Part shown: positions 24,245 to 33,027 of the stretch, piece by piece
Layout of the letters: each line of letters starts with the position of its first letter
Numbering within the stretch: the first letter of the stretch is position 1
Assembly: GCA_021203205.1 (NCBI GenBank)
Contig: JAJQBQ010000058.1
Span: 1-53,826, forward strand
Reading direction: 5' to 3'
Length of the DNA: 53,826 nt
Origin: Lachnospiraceae bacterium
GTDB taxonomy: Bacteria; Bacillota; Clostridia; Lachnospirales; Lachnospiraceae
Translations under genes and position numbers: made by a program
The notes under the pieces: model-generated
Databases searched by the model: none
What the model saw: only the letters and a program-made list of their open reading frames with translations
Told to the model about the DNA's origin: nothing

Positions 24245-24823
24245 ATGAGTGAAAAAGAAAACCAGCGAGTCATGCTTACAAAGCGCCTTTTGAAAGAATC
24301 TCTTCTGCGCCTGCTGCAAAGCAAAAACATTCAGTCTATATCAGTAAAAGAATTGTGTGAGGACAGCGGCATTAACCGGGCTACTTTTTACAATCACTAT
24401 GGCCGCCCAGGCGATGTCCTGGAAGAGTTGGAAGATGAAATAATTAAAAATATCCCTGTTATTTCTGTAGCGGAGCTAAAAGAAAATGGCAGCTACAAAA
24501 AAGCATTTATTGAACAAGCTACAATATTATTCGAGCATCTTCGGAATGATAAGGATTTTGCCGCTTTAGCGCGCATAAATGGGGATTCCAACTCCGAGTT
24601 TGCAATGAAAATATTTAATTTCCCTGCAATAAAAAAAGCCATTGATGATGCTGCTCCTGATAAGTATGACGAGACAGACAGACAATTAATTTTTAAATAT
24701 ATTCAAAGCGGGCTTTACAGCATGGTTAGGGAGTGGATTATAATCGGCACTCAGAAAAGCGTGAATGACACGGCTGAACTGTTGGCAGAAATAATAGATA
24801 ACGGACTTGTTTCACAAAAGTGA
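24245..24823 (+). CDS. TetR/AcrR-family regulator
   Basis: 192 residues. The N-terminal helix-turn-helix, QSISVKELCEDSGINRATFY then NHYGRPGDVLEELED, is the TetR pattern with the conserved RATFYNHY. The C-terminal ligand or dimer domain is of the short TetR_C type (IEQATILFEHLRNDKDFAAL). The ATG at 24245 follows AAGGAG at 10 bases; the earlier in-frame start lacks one. Divergent from cls, so probably controls it or itself. Effector unknown. Confidence 0.88.
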   Translation: MSEKENQRVMLTKRLLKESLLRLLQSKNIQSISVKELCEDSGINRATFYNHYGRPGDVLEELEDEIIKNIPVISVAELKENGSYKKAFIEQATILFEHLRNDKDFAALARINGDSNSEFAMKIFNFPAIKKAIDDAAPDKYDETDRQLIFKYIQSGLYSMVREWIIIGTQKSVNDTAELLAEIIDNGLVSQK

Positions 24824-25246
24824 ATAGTTACAACTCGTACTATAGCAGATACCAGATGGAGAAGTCCATGAGAAACCTGAACGAATACAAACCAAATTAA
24901 ACAACACTGGGCGACAACATATCGCAAAAATTATGGAGCAAATGCAGGGGGCAGCACAATTGCCCAGCACTTGCTCCACATAAAGCCGAAATATTTTAAT
25001 CGTAAAGAATCTGACAACACAAATCGAGCGGGCCATTTTGCGAAACTCATTGTCAAATGCCGGCGATAACCAGATATTTTCCGATTCATTTCATGTGATT
25101 GTTAGTCAGAGCTAACCATCGTTCTATCAGCGACTTGCCTGGAAGTCAAAATATATTAAAAATTCCCTGTAAATTGTATATTATGAATCCTCGCTCCCGG
25201 AAAATCAGTTGGCATCAACTTAAATAAGCGCCTTTTATGCTGACAT
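24824..25246. other. Intergenic region with orphan operator-promoter
   Basis: No intact gene. The right part (about 25058-25149) is a diverged copy of 15389-15477, the ABC exporter promoter. Reading leftward from it I found only broken frames, so the gene it drove has decayed. Confidence 0.55.
25101..25149 (-). promoter_or_regulatory. Orphan copy of the GTTAGC-type operator-promoter
   Basis: Leftward: -35 TTGACT (25149-25144), 17-base spacer, -10 TAGAAC (25126-25121), then GTTAGCTCTGACTAAC (25116-25101). Same geometry as 15477-15429, with homologous flanks on both sides. No downstream gene remains. Confidence 0.65.
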
Positions 25247-26779
25247 CTACAACGTTTGCCAGTACCCCGTCCGGTTTGACCCCACTCTCCGGATATACCC
25301 GCACTGCTTTAACATGGCAATCGCCTTATCTATGGTTGTCTTTCCCAAATGCAGAATATCCATTAATCCGGCCTTCGTCACATTCGGATTCCGTCGGATT
25401 TCCGACAGTACCCGCTCCTGTGTTCGGTTCAGTTCACTCTTCGGCAATTCGTCCTGCTCCGTTTTATTGCTTTCTTCTGTCCTGTCCCTGTCCTCGTCCT
25501 TCCCCCTGTTTCCTGCCGTATTTCTGCTCTCTGCCATTCCCCTGTCCTCTGACTTGCTTCTGCCCTCTGCCTTTCTCCGATCTTCTGTCTCATTTCTTTC
25601 TTCTGTCTTTTCCTCCCCATCCATATCCTTCAGCCAATAAAACGGAATCGTCACCACGATGGAGTTCTCCCGGAATTCGAATGCTTCCCTTCCATAACTC
25701 TGTATGATTTTCGGCACTCCCCTGCCGGTTTTCTCACTGATGTGAAGCTGCAGCAATATCTCGGAGAGTTTTCGGTTGACCGGAACAGACTCCCCCGCGA
25801 AAAAGCCCTCCATCGTTTGCTCCGGAGCCAGCGAGCCGCGGGAAAGAATCTCGATCCGATCTGAAAATACGGAAATCATCGGCTCGAGGCCGCTCACCCA
25901 TTTGTTGTGCGCGAACGCATTGATTACGGCCTCGCGAAATGCATCATTATCAAAAAGTGGCACTTCTTTTCTCTCAACGATGCGATCGCGCTCGTCTGCC
26001 TGCATAATATTCAGAATATCTCCATATCGCAGCACATCATCCAGGGAATATAGCAGGCACTGATTTCCAAACTCTCGAACCGCAATCAGCCGATCTGCTT
26101 TCGTTTTCCCGGCAAACAGAGCGATACGGATGTTCATATGGGAATCATCTGACAGGAGCTGCGCCATCATATTATACCGGCCATCCTCCGTGTACAGCGA
26201 CAAATTCTTTTTGAACGTGTCCGGGTTCAGCTTCAGATTCTTCGTGTAATAGTAAATCAGCAGCTTATCAAAAGTAAGATCCTGATATTCTGCCGGAGTA
26301 TTTTCAATTGTCGGAACACCATGTCCGAGAACATAAAACAGCCAGGATTCCCTCTCGGGATATTTTTTTATATTTTCCTTGCTCGATCCGATTCTGATAT
26401 ATCTCTCCCATGCGTAGGAAGTCGGCACTGTTTTTGCCGCCGGGATCGTAAGCAGAACCACCCGTTTTCCTTCCATAGTTACTTCTTCAAACATAAAATT
26501 GATATCCGGCTTCAATTGTCTGGCGAGATAATGCTTTAACGGCTCATGGTTTACATCCTGATCAAAGTTAAATGTCGTTCCAACAATTTCGTGGCTTTTA
26601 TCATTCACACCCCAGACAAAATATGCATAGCTTTTCCCGACGATAGCCGCGCTGTTGGAAAGAGCTGATATATACTGCCCCAGTTCGTCCGCATGATACC
26701 AGTTTTCTTTAAACTCAAACCATTCTTTTTCCGACACGTAACTAAGCAATTCATAAATTGTATTTGCGGCTTCTCCCAT
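25247..26779 (-). CDS. AlbA_2 (Schlafen-like) domain regulator with winged-helix C terminus
   Basis: 510 residues. The N-terminal AlbA_2/divergent AAA-4 domain (EWFEFKENWYHADELGQYIS, SNSAAIVGKSYAYFVWGV, VPTSYAWERYIRIGSS) is followed by an ATP-binding-like region (FREAVINAFAHNKW, SVFSDRIEILSRG, GRGVPKIIQSYG) as in RecG-related transcriptional regulators. A ~60-residue linker of repeated charged R/E/D/K/S units (KTEERNETEDRRKAEGRSKS and on) precedes a C-terminal winged helix. Nucleic-acid binding is expected; physiological role unknown. GGAGGTGA precedes the ATG. Its own promoter is wrapped in a 12-bp inverted repeat, suggesting autoregulation. Confidence 0.88.
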   Translation of the reverse strand: MGEAANTIYELLSYVSEKEWFEFKENWYHADELGQYISALSNSAAIVGKSYAYFVWGVNDKSHEIVGTTFNFDQDVNHEPLKHYLARQLKPDINFMFEEVTMEGKRVVLLTIPAAKTVPTSYAWERYIRIGSSKENIKKYPERESWLFYVLGHGVPTIENTPAEYQDLTFDKLLIYYYTKNLKLNPDTFKKNLSLYTEDGRYNMMAQLLSDDSHMNIRIALFAGKTKADRLIAVREFGNQCLLYSLDDVLRYGDILNIMQADERDRIVERKEVPLFDNDAFREAVINAFAHNKWVSGLEPMISVFSDRIEILSRGSLAPEQTMEGFFAGESVPVNRKLSEILLQLHISEKTGRGVPKIIQSYGREAFEFRENSIVVTIPFYWLKDMDGEEKTEERNETEDRRKAEGRSKSEDRGMAESRNTAGNRGKDEDRDRTEESNKTEQDELPKSELNRTQERVLSEIRRNPNVTKAGLMDILHLGKTTIDKAIAMLKQCGYIRRVGSNRTGYWQTL

Positions 26780-26847
26780 ATATGTTCACCTCCAGACCAG
26801 GCAGTCGCTGTCACAAAACCCTGCGGCAGCTACATCAACTACACTAA

Positions 26848-26889
26848 TTTATCACCCACCCGAACATTATAGCACAGGTGGGTGATAAA
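26848..26889 (-). promoter_or_regulatory. Extended -10 promoter enclosed by a perfect inverted repeat
   Basis: TTTATCACCCAC (26848-26859) and GTGGGTGATAAA (26878-26889) flank, on the leftward strand, an extended -10 TGCTATAAT (TATAAT at 26871-26866). The promoter would read into the AlbA_2 gene 70 bases away. A dimeric repressor bridging both arms would cover the promoter; the C-terminal winged helix of the product is the natural candidate. Confidence 0.65.
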
Positions 26890-26968
26890 TGGGTAATACT
26901 TTTTTCTGAATTTAAAACATTGCGGGCTTTGTCCCCGTTTTCAACCAATCCTCCGTTACCTGGACAGA

Positions 26969-28312
26969 CTATTTTTCCCGCACCTGCCTCCGCACCTTCG
27001 CAATACAGTAGAAACACATCGGCACGATATACAGGATCGCCGCGATCCACGCCGCCTGGTCGGCGCAGCAGATGGCGGTAAATCCGGCAATGGGTACGAA
27101 GACGCGGCTCACCACGACACGCGCGATCATCTCGATGACACCGGAGAAGATGGCCCGGCCGGAAAAGCCCAGGCCCTGTGTCGTGAGCCGGGAAACATTC
27201 AGGAAGCCCAGCGTCCAGAAGAACACACCGATATAGCGCAGGTATTTTCCGGAGGCGTCCAGGATCTCCACCTCATCGCTGCTCACGAAGAGGAGAGACA
27301 GCGTGCGCCCGGCGAAGATCAACACGATCCCCGCGATCACGCCGTAACCCACGGCCAGCGCAAGCCCCTCCCGGAATCCTTTCGTGATGCGATCTGTTTT
27401 CCCCGCGCCCAGATTCTGGCTGCAGAAAACGCTGGTGGCCGTGGCTATAGCGTCAAACGGACACATGACGAACTGCTTGATGCGGTTGCCGGCGGTAAAT
27501 CCGGAGACGTAGATGCTTCCGAGAGCGTTGTTTGCGGACTGCATCGTCATGGATCCGATGGCCGTGACCGAAAACTGAAAGCCCATCGGCAGGCCCATCG
27601 CCAGCAGCCGTTTGACCGGCCGTGCACGGAAGCGCCCATCCATCCGCTCCGGGTGCAACAGCGGCACCTTCTTCCATATGTATACAAGGCACAGCAGCCC
27701 GCTGATCCCCTGCGCAACGACCGTTGCGATGGCCGCACCTGCGCAACCTAACGGCAGTATAGCCACACACAGAATATCCAGAAAAATATTCAGCACCGTG
27801 GAAATAGCCAGAAAGACAAACGGCGTGCGGCTGTCACCTACCGACCGCAGGATCGAGGCCAGCAGATTATACAGGATAATAAACGGAATGCCCAGAAATA
27901 TGATCACCAGATAAGAATAAGTATCCGCGAAAATATCCTCTGGAACAGACAGAATCCTCAAAATGGTCGGACAAAGCGCCACGCAGAGGCTTGTCATGAC
28001 CACCGCCAGAACCGCCGCGATGAGCATGGCATGGGCGATGTAGTCCTTCATCTGCCGGGTGTCGTTCGCGCCGAAGCTGCTCGCCACCGGCACGCCGAAG
28101 CCCGTGCACATGCCGAGACAGAATCCCAGGATCAGGAACTGGGCGCTGCTCGTGGCGCCGACCGCAGCGAGCCCGTCGGAACCCAGCACCTGGCCCACGA
28201 TGGCCGCGTCTATCATATTGTAAGTCTGCTGCAGCAGATTGCCCACAAGGAGGGGCAGCGCGAACCGCAGGATCAGCCGGAACGGGCGGCCCTCCGTCAT
28301 ACTTTTTGCCAT
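26969..28312 (-). CDS. MATE-family multidrug/sodium antiporter
   Basis: 447 residues, twelve transmembrane helices in two bundles. Start MAKSMTEGRPFRLILRFALP, then LLQQTYNMIDAAIVGQVLG and the central SVGDSRTPFVFLAISTVLNI and GFTAGNRIKQFVMCPFDAIA are typical of MATE exporters of the DinF/NorM-like clostridial group. Expected to expel cationic drugs or metabolites by ion antiport. It stands alone with no co-directional neighbour. Confidence 0.93.
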   Translation of the reverse strand: MAKSMTEGRPFRLILRFALPLLVGNLLQQTYNMIDAAIVGQVLGSDGLAAVGATSSAQFLILGFCLGMCTGFGVPVASSFGANDTRQMKDYIAHAMLIAAVLAVVMTSLCVALCPTILRILSVPEDIFADTYSYLVIIFLGIPFIILYNLLASILRSVGDSRTPFVFLAISTVLNIFLDILCVAILPLGCAGAAIATVVAQGISGLLCLVYIWKKVPLLHPERMDGRFRARPVKRLLAMGLPMGFQFSVTAIGSMTMQSANNALGSIYVSGFTAGNRIKQFVMCPFDAIATATSVFCSQNLGAGKTDRITKGFREGLALAVGYGVIAGIVLIFAGRTLSLLFVSSDEVEILDASGKYLRYIGVFFWTLGFLNVSRLTTQGLGFSGRAIFSGVIEMIARVVVSRVFVPIAGFTAICCADQAAWIAAILYIVPMCFYCIAKVRRQVREK

Positions 28313-28403
28313 GGTAATGGTTCACCTCTTTTCGGCTCACCGTTTAACCACTTTTTCCAGGTTTTGTCAAGAGGCATTTTGCCGTGATCCATGTACATAA
28401 TGA

Positions 28404-28440
28404 ATGCCGGAAACACACTTTTCCCGTGTGCTCCCGGCAT
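28404..28440 (-). terminator. Hairpin downstream of the first GH2 gene
   Basis: ATGCCGGAAACACAC pairs with GTGTGCTCCCGGCAT over a 7-base loop, with one mismatched region. It lies between the GH2 stop (28595) and the MATE start, and likely ends the GH2 transcript although the T-run is weak. Confidence 0.5.
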
Positions 28441-28594
28441 CCGTGTCATAGCAGCTTTACATCCTTCCTGTCAATTTTCTCACAGGTTCTGTTCCCCAGC
28501 CTTACTATGTAAGTATTTTAGCAGTTGTAATTCGCATATGATACTGGGCAAAAGTAATGCCACCGCAGATTCCAGGTTATTTTGCAACAGATCC

Positions 28595-31519
28595 TTACTC
28601 CTGCACTGCCCCGTAAATCTCCAGCTCATATATGGATGCCGCCACATATTTCGCGGAGCTCGAATACAGGCTGCAGGATGTGATCCGCACCAGCACGTAC
28701 CTGGCAGATACACCGTCAAGCTCCAGAGTTTCCTGCTGGCCGGAGGTTTCGTTTCCGTCCGTTGCATACACTTTGGTGTACCCGGCGCTTTCCGGGTCGA
28801 AATCGGTGCCTTCACCTTCAGGGGAGACATCTTCCGACACCCAGATTTCATATTCGTAAGTGCGGTCGTTCTTGGATTCCAGCAGAAGTTCCAGGCTTGT
28901 GATGTCACAGACCTCCCCCAGGTCGACGCACAGCCATTCCGGATACTGGGCATCCCAGTTGCCGGAGGTATCCTGTGTCTGTGCTACCCAGCGGGACCCC
29001 ACTGAGCCGTCCACCGCCATGTCCGCCGTGGTCGTCGCGCCGTCCGAGGCTGTTCCCTCCTCGCTGCTCGCGTAGACTGTCTTGTTTAACGCCAGATCCT
29101 CCAGCTCCTCGCTGACCGTCCAGGTGCAGCTGTCGGTATACTCCGCGTCATCCCCCTCACAGGTTCCGATGACGCTGATCGTAGCTTCCCCGATTTCAAG
29201 GTTTACACCCTCGGTCAGGAAGACACCGTTGCCCTGTGCCTCCATCATGCCGAGGCTTTCGCCGTTCACGAACAGCTCCACCGCATCGCAATTGGAGTAC
29301 ACCTTGATGTAGGTCTCTCCCTCGGTGCGGTCCGTCCACCGGCGGCTGGTGATGTAGGCAAAGGAATCCGCCTGATTCCAGTTTGCCTTATACAGATAGT
29401 AACTGTCTTTCTTCGTCTCCCGGTCTGCGGTCACCAGGCCCTTGTCATTTAAAGCCACCTGGGAACCCTCACTGCGGGAATCCACGGCGAAGTCGAACAT
29501 GGCCCAGTAGAAGGTCGCCCAGAGCTCATCATGCTCGTTGATGTAGGCGATGGCTTCCTCATTCATCAGGCTCTGGTACTCTTCCGGATGCCATGCACCG
29601 CCGGCCGAGAGGCCGTTCTCGCCCAACTCCGGGTATGCCTCATGCTGGTTCACGTTCGCGCCCCAGCCGTACTCGGATATGCCCATGGACCGGGAGTCCA
29701 GCGCAATCTTCCGCGTCATCACATCCTCAAAGGTACCGTAAAAATTCTCATCGGAGTACCAGCCCGGGTAGATGTTCCAGGCGATAAGGTCGGATTTCCA
29801 GCCGATGTTGTTCTCAAAATCTTCATTTACAGAGTCCGCGTCATTCTGATCCATGGCGTAGTCGCGGTTGAGGGCCTGCGTCGTGTAGCGGCCGGTGGTG
29901 TCCAGCTCGTGGGCCAGTCCGTCCAGCTCGTATAAAAGCGCCTTCGCGCCGGATACTGCGGTGGAGGATGTGGCATTCGTCAGGCTCGTGCCGTTGCCGA
30001 TCTCATTTTCCAGACCCCAGAAGATGATGGACGGCCGATTGTACTGCTGGCTGATGAGCTCCGTCAACTGATTTTTCGTGACCTCCTCGAAATCGCTGCC
30101 GGTGCCGATGGCGTTTACCAGCGGGATCTCCGTCCAGACCACGATGCCATATGCATCGCACAAATCATAGAAATAATCCGTCTGCGGATAGTGGCAGAGC
30201 CGCACGCAGGTGATGCCCAGTTCCAGCATGATCTGCATGTCCGCGTAATGGTCTTCCTCCGTCATGGCGCTGCCGCTGCCCGCCAGGAAGGAGTGCCGGT
30301 TCACGCCGTGCAGCGTGTACTTTTCGCCGTTCAGGTAAAAGCCTTCGTCCTCATCCACATAGAAGTATCGGAAGCCCAGCTTGTCCGAGACCTCGTCGAT
30401 CACCTCGCCGTCGCTGTCTGTGACCGTCAGCGTCACCGTGTACTGATAGCCCGCGTTCGTGTTGTCCGCGTTTTTGGAATAATCGATGCCCTCCCACAGG
30501 GTCGGATCCTCCACCTTCAGATCCTTGCTGAACTCGTACGTGCTGTCCGCGGCGATCGTGATCTCCTCGGAAAACGCCTCCGGTGCGTTGTCGCCTTCCA
30601 CGGTGACCGTCACCGTCACGGTCTGCGCCGCGTCCGACGCATTGACGAGGTCTGCCTGCACATTGAACTCGCCCAGATCCTCCGGCTCCTCCAGACTCCG
30701 CATGTAGCCGGTCGTCAGATACAGCCCCGATGAGCCGTAGCTTTCCAGATCCACATGCACCTCATCCACCGCGATCAGGTACACGCGGCGGTAAATGCCC
30801 CCGTACATATTAAAGTCCGCGGAAATCGGCGCGATGTCCTGATCAAGGGTGTTGTCCACCTTCACATAGATGTAGTTATTCCCATCCTCCGAAAGATAGT
30901 CCGTGATGTTGTAGCGGAAGGCCGTGTAGCCGCCTTCATGCGTCTCTCCCACCTTCACCCCATTCACATACAGGTCCGTCTTCGTGTTCGCGCCGAGGAA
31001 TTCGATGTAGATCTGCTTATCCTGAAGCGATTCATCAATGGTAAATTCCTTGTAATACCAGTAAAATGTCCGGTCGTAATCGCTTCCGCCATCGTCCGCG
31101 TCCTCCGCGTTCCAGGTGTGGGGGATGGTGACACTCTCCCAGCCGGAGCGGTCCGAAGCCAGCGCCGCCGCCTCGGAGAGGGCTCTGCCGCCGAACAGCC
31201 ACTCACCGTCCAGTTCCCACGCGTAGGTCTCATCTCTGCCGCTGGCGGTCTGGATCGGAATGGAAAGGCTGGTCGCCGTTCCGGAATCTTCTGCGAGGGA
31301 TGCCGTGGTCGTGTTCTCCTCCGCGTCCGTGCCATCCGTAGTTTCCCCGTTATCCGTGGCCTCGGCCAGATTTTCTGTGTTGCTCATACTCTCTTCTCCA
31401 TCCTCTTCTTCACTCGATCCGCAGCCTGCGAACATGGTTCCTGCGGCTAATACCGCCGCCAGAATCACGGTCGCCGCCACTGCATAAATTGGTCGTTTCC
31501 CTGTTCTGCTTTCTTTCAT
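28595..31519 (-). CDS. GH2 beta-galactosidase with F5/8-type C domain, lipoprotein
   Basis: 974 residues. The N-terminal lipoprotein signal ends in FAGC (Cys33), so it is tethered to the outer face of the membrane after an acidic Ser/Thr/Glu spacer. GH2 sugar-binding domain starts at ELDGEWLFGGRALSE (~100), then an Ig-like domain and the TIM barrel (GVNRHSFLAGSGSAMTEEDH, RLCHYPQTDYFYDLCD). The acid/base Glu is in FWGLENEIG and the nucleophile Glu in MGISEYGWG. A C-terminal F5/8 type C (galactose-binding-like) module starts near LALNKTVYASSEEG. AGGAGAAG precedes the ATG at 31519. It cleaves beta-galactosides outside the cell and is a close paralogue of 34697-38062, from which it differs by lacking a wall anchor. 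Confidence 0.92.
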   Translation of the reverse strand: MKESRTGKRPIYAVAATVILAAVLAAGTMFAGCGSSEEEDGEESMSNTENLAEATDNGETTDGTDAEENTTTASLAEDSGTATSLSIPIQTASGRDETYAWELDGEWLFGGRALSEAAALASDRSGWESVTIPHTWNAEDADDGGSDYDRTFYWYYKEFTIDESLQDKQIYIEFLGANTKTDLYVNGVKVGETHEGGYTAFRYNITDYLSEDGNNYIYVKVDNTLDQDIAPISADFNMYGGIYRRVYLIAVDEVHVDLESYGSSGLYLTTGYMRSLEEPEDLGEFNVQADLVNASDAAQTVTVTVTVEGDNAPEAFSEEITIAADSTYEFSKDLKVEDPTLWEGIDYSKNADNTNAGYQYTVTLTVTDSDGEVIDEVSDKLGFRYFYVDEDEGFYLNGEKYTLHGVNRHSFLAGSGSAMTEEDHYADMQIMLELGITCVRLCHYPQTDYFYDLCDAYGIVVWTEIPLVNAIGTGSDFEEVTKNQLTELISQQYNRPSIIFWGLENEIGNGTSLTNATSSTAVSGAKALLYELDGLAHELDTTGRYTTQALNRDYAMDQNDADSVNEDFENNIGWKSDLIAWNIYPGWYSDENFYGTFEDVMTRKIALDSRSMGISEYGWGANVNQHEAYPELGENGLSAGGAWHPEEYQSLMNEEAIAYINEHDELWATFYWAMFDFAVDSRSEGSQVALNDKGLVTADRETKKDSYYLYKANWNQADSFAYITSRRWTDRTEGETYIKVYSNCDAVELFVNGESLGMMEAQGNGVFLTEGVNLEIGEATISVIGTCEGDDAEYTDSCTWTVSEELEDLALNKTVYASSEEGTASDGATTTADMAVDGSVGSRWVAQTQDTSGNWDAQYPEWLCVDLGEVCDITSLELLLESKNDRTYEYEIWVSEDVSPEGEGTDFDPESAGYTKVYATDGNETSGQQETLELDGVSARYVLVRITSCSLYSSSAKYVAASIYELEIYGAVQE

Positions 31520-31551
31520 AGCTCTTCTCCTTATAGATTTTTGCTTTACCA

Positions 31552-31591
31552 CGCGAAAAATTATTCGCACTGTTTCATGTCATTTACGACG
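31552..31591 (+). pseudogene. Remnant of an araC-like gene
   Basis: 40 bases matching 38731-38771 inside the intact AraC regulator (21 identical at 31571-31591, plus CGCG-AAAATTATT just before). It sits upstream of the first GH2 gene exactly where a divergent regulator would be, so the GH2/araC pair was probably duplicated and this regulator copy lost. Confidence 0.65.
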
Positions 31592-31611
31592 CTCCATCAT
31601 CCTATTATGCT

Positions 31612-33024
31612 TTACAGCACAACGCCGTCCTTGAATATGGAAATCTCTCTACAGCCGTTTTCCTCGTTATTGGTTTGCCTTCCGTTTGCAACCGAAATGA
31701 TATATTGAAACAGCTCGTCCGACAGGTCTGCGCCGTTTATCGCACTGCCCGCGTCAAAATCAATCCAATGCGGCTTTTTCTCGTACAGCGGCGTGTTTGT
31801 GGAAATCTTAATCGTCGGCACCGGCGCACCGACCGGCGTTCCTCTGCCGGTTGAAAAGAGAATCATATGGCAGCCGGACGCGGTAAGATTCGTTACCGCG
31901 ACAATATCATTCCCGGGACCGGTCAGGAGATTCAGTCCCCTGTTTTTCACGCTTTCTCCAATTGCTATCACGTCCGCCACATCGGCACTGCCCGATTTTT
32001 GCACGCAGCCGAGCGACTTGTCCTCAAGCGTCGTTATGCCGCCGCGCTTGTTCCCGGGCGACGGATTTTCATCTACGGCCTGTCCGTGGCAGATGAAATA
32101 TTCCTTGAAATCATTTATCAATCGTACTGTTTTTTCAAATACCTCTTCATTTACACAGCGGTTCATCAATATTGTTTCCGCGCCAAACATTTCAGGCACC
32201 TCCGTCAGAATTGTGCTAGCGCCCGAAGCGATAAACCTGTCGGATATCCTGCCGATCAGAGGATTTGCGGTAAGTCCCGAAAATCCGTCACTGCCGCCGC
32301 ATTTTAAGCCTATAACAAGCCTTGAAATATCACATTCGGTTCGCTGAAAGCCTTTGGCGTACTCCACAAGCTCACCTGTCAGCTTCAATCCCTGCTCAAT
32401 CTCGTCGTCATGCTCCTGTGCGCTCATAAATTTTACACGGCTTTCGTTTACACCGCCCAAAATGTCCCTGAACGCATCGATATTGTTATTCTCGCAGCCA
32501 AGTCCCAGCACAAGCACCCCCGCCGCGTTCGGATGATTTACAAGTCCTTTCAAAACCGCCTGCGTTGTCCGCATATCGTCGCCGAGCTGCGAGCAGCCGA
32601 ACGGGTGTACAAAATGAAATATTCCGTCACATTCTGCGCCGTATTTTTTATTCGCCTCGTGCGCAAGAATTTCCGATGTTCTGTTCACGCAGCCAACCGT
32701 GTTCACGATCCATATTTCATTTCGTATTCCCACGCCGCCGTTTTCGCGCTCGTATCCCATAAATGTCCGCTCAGGCTGAGGCATAAGTTTGTTATGCTTC
32801 GGATGATATGTATATTTAAGCGTTCCGCCGAGGTTCGTTTTTATGTTGTGCGTATGCACATGCTCTCCCTTTTTTATGCTCCTTACAGCGTGACCGATCG
32901 GATAGCCATATTTTATTATTTCCTGCCCCCGCTTTATATCGCAGAGCGCGATTTTATGCCCCCTAAGGTCGCCCTCAAGCATGACTGCGACATTGTCTTT
33001 TTCGTTTATCTTAAGAGTCCTCAT
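31612..33024 (-). CDS. uxaA: Altronate dehydratase
   Basis: 470 residues. The N-terminal SAF domain (1-90, with GHKIALCDIKRGQEIIKYG and GEHVHTHNIKTNL) is followed by the large UxaA C-terminal domain with GVGIRNEIWIVNTVGCVNRT, FVHPFGCSQLGDDM, LGCENNN, GLKCGGSDGFSGLTANPLIG and STGRGTPVGAPVPTIKI, the expected iron/substrate residues. It dehydrates D-altronate to 2-keto-3-deoxygluconate in galacturonate catabolism. It starts 3 bases after the uxaB stop, so the two are translated together. Third-position usage is AT-richer than in the GH2 neighbours, which could mean separate acquisition. Confidence 0.93.
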   Translation of the reverse strand: MRTLKINEKDNVAVMLEGDLRGHKIALCDIKRGQEIIKYGYPIGHAVRSIKKGEHVHTHNIKTNLGGTLKYTYHPKHNKLMPQPERTFMGYERENGGVGIRNEIWIVNTVGCVNRTSEILAHEANKKYGAECDGIFHFVHPFGCSQLGDDMRTTQAVLKGLVNHPNAAGVLVLGLGCENNNIDAFRDILGGVNESRVKFMSAQEHDDEIEQGLKLTGELVEYAKGFQRTECDISRLVIGLKCGGSDGFSGLTANPLIGRISDRFIASGASTILTEVPEMFGAETILMNRCVNEEVFEKTVRLINDFKEYFICHGQAVDENPSPGNKRGGITTLEDKSLGCVQKSGSADVADVIAIGESVKNRGLNLLTGPGNDIVAVTNLTASGCHMILFSTGRGTPVGAPVPTIKISTNTPLYEKKPHWIDFDAGSAINGADLSDELFQYIISVANGRQTNNEENGCREISIFKDGVVL

Positions 33025-33027
33025 CGA

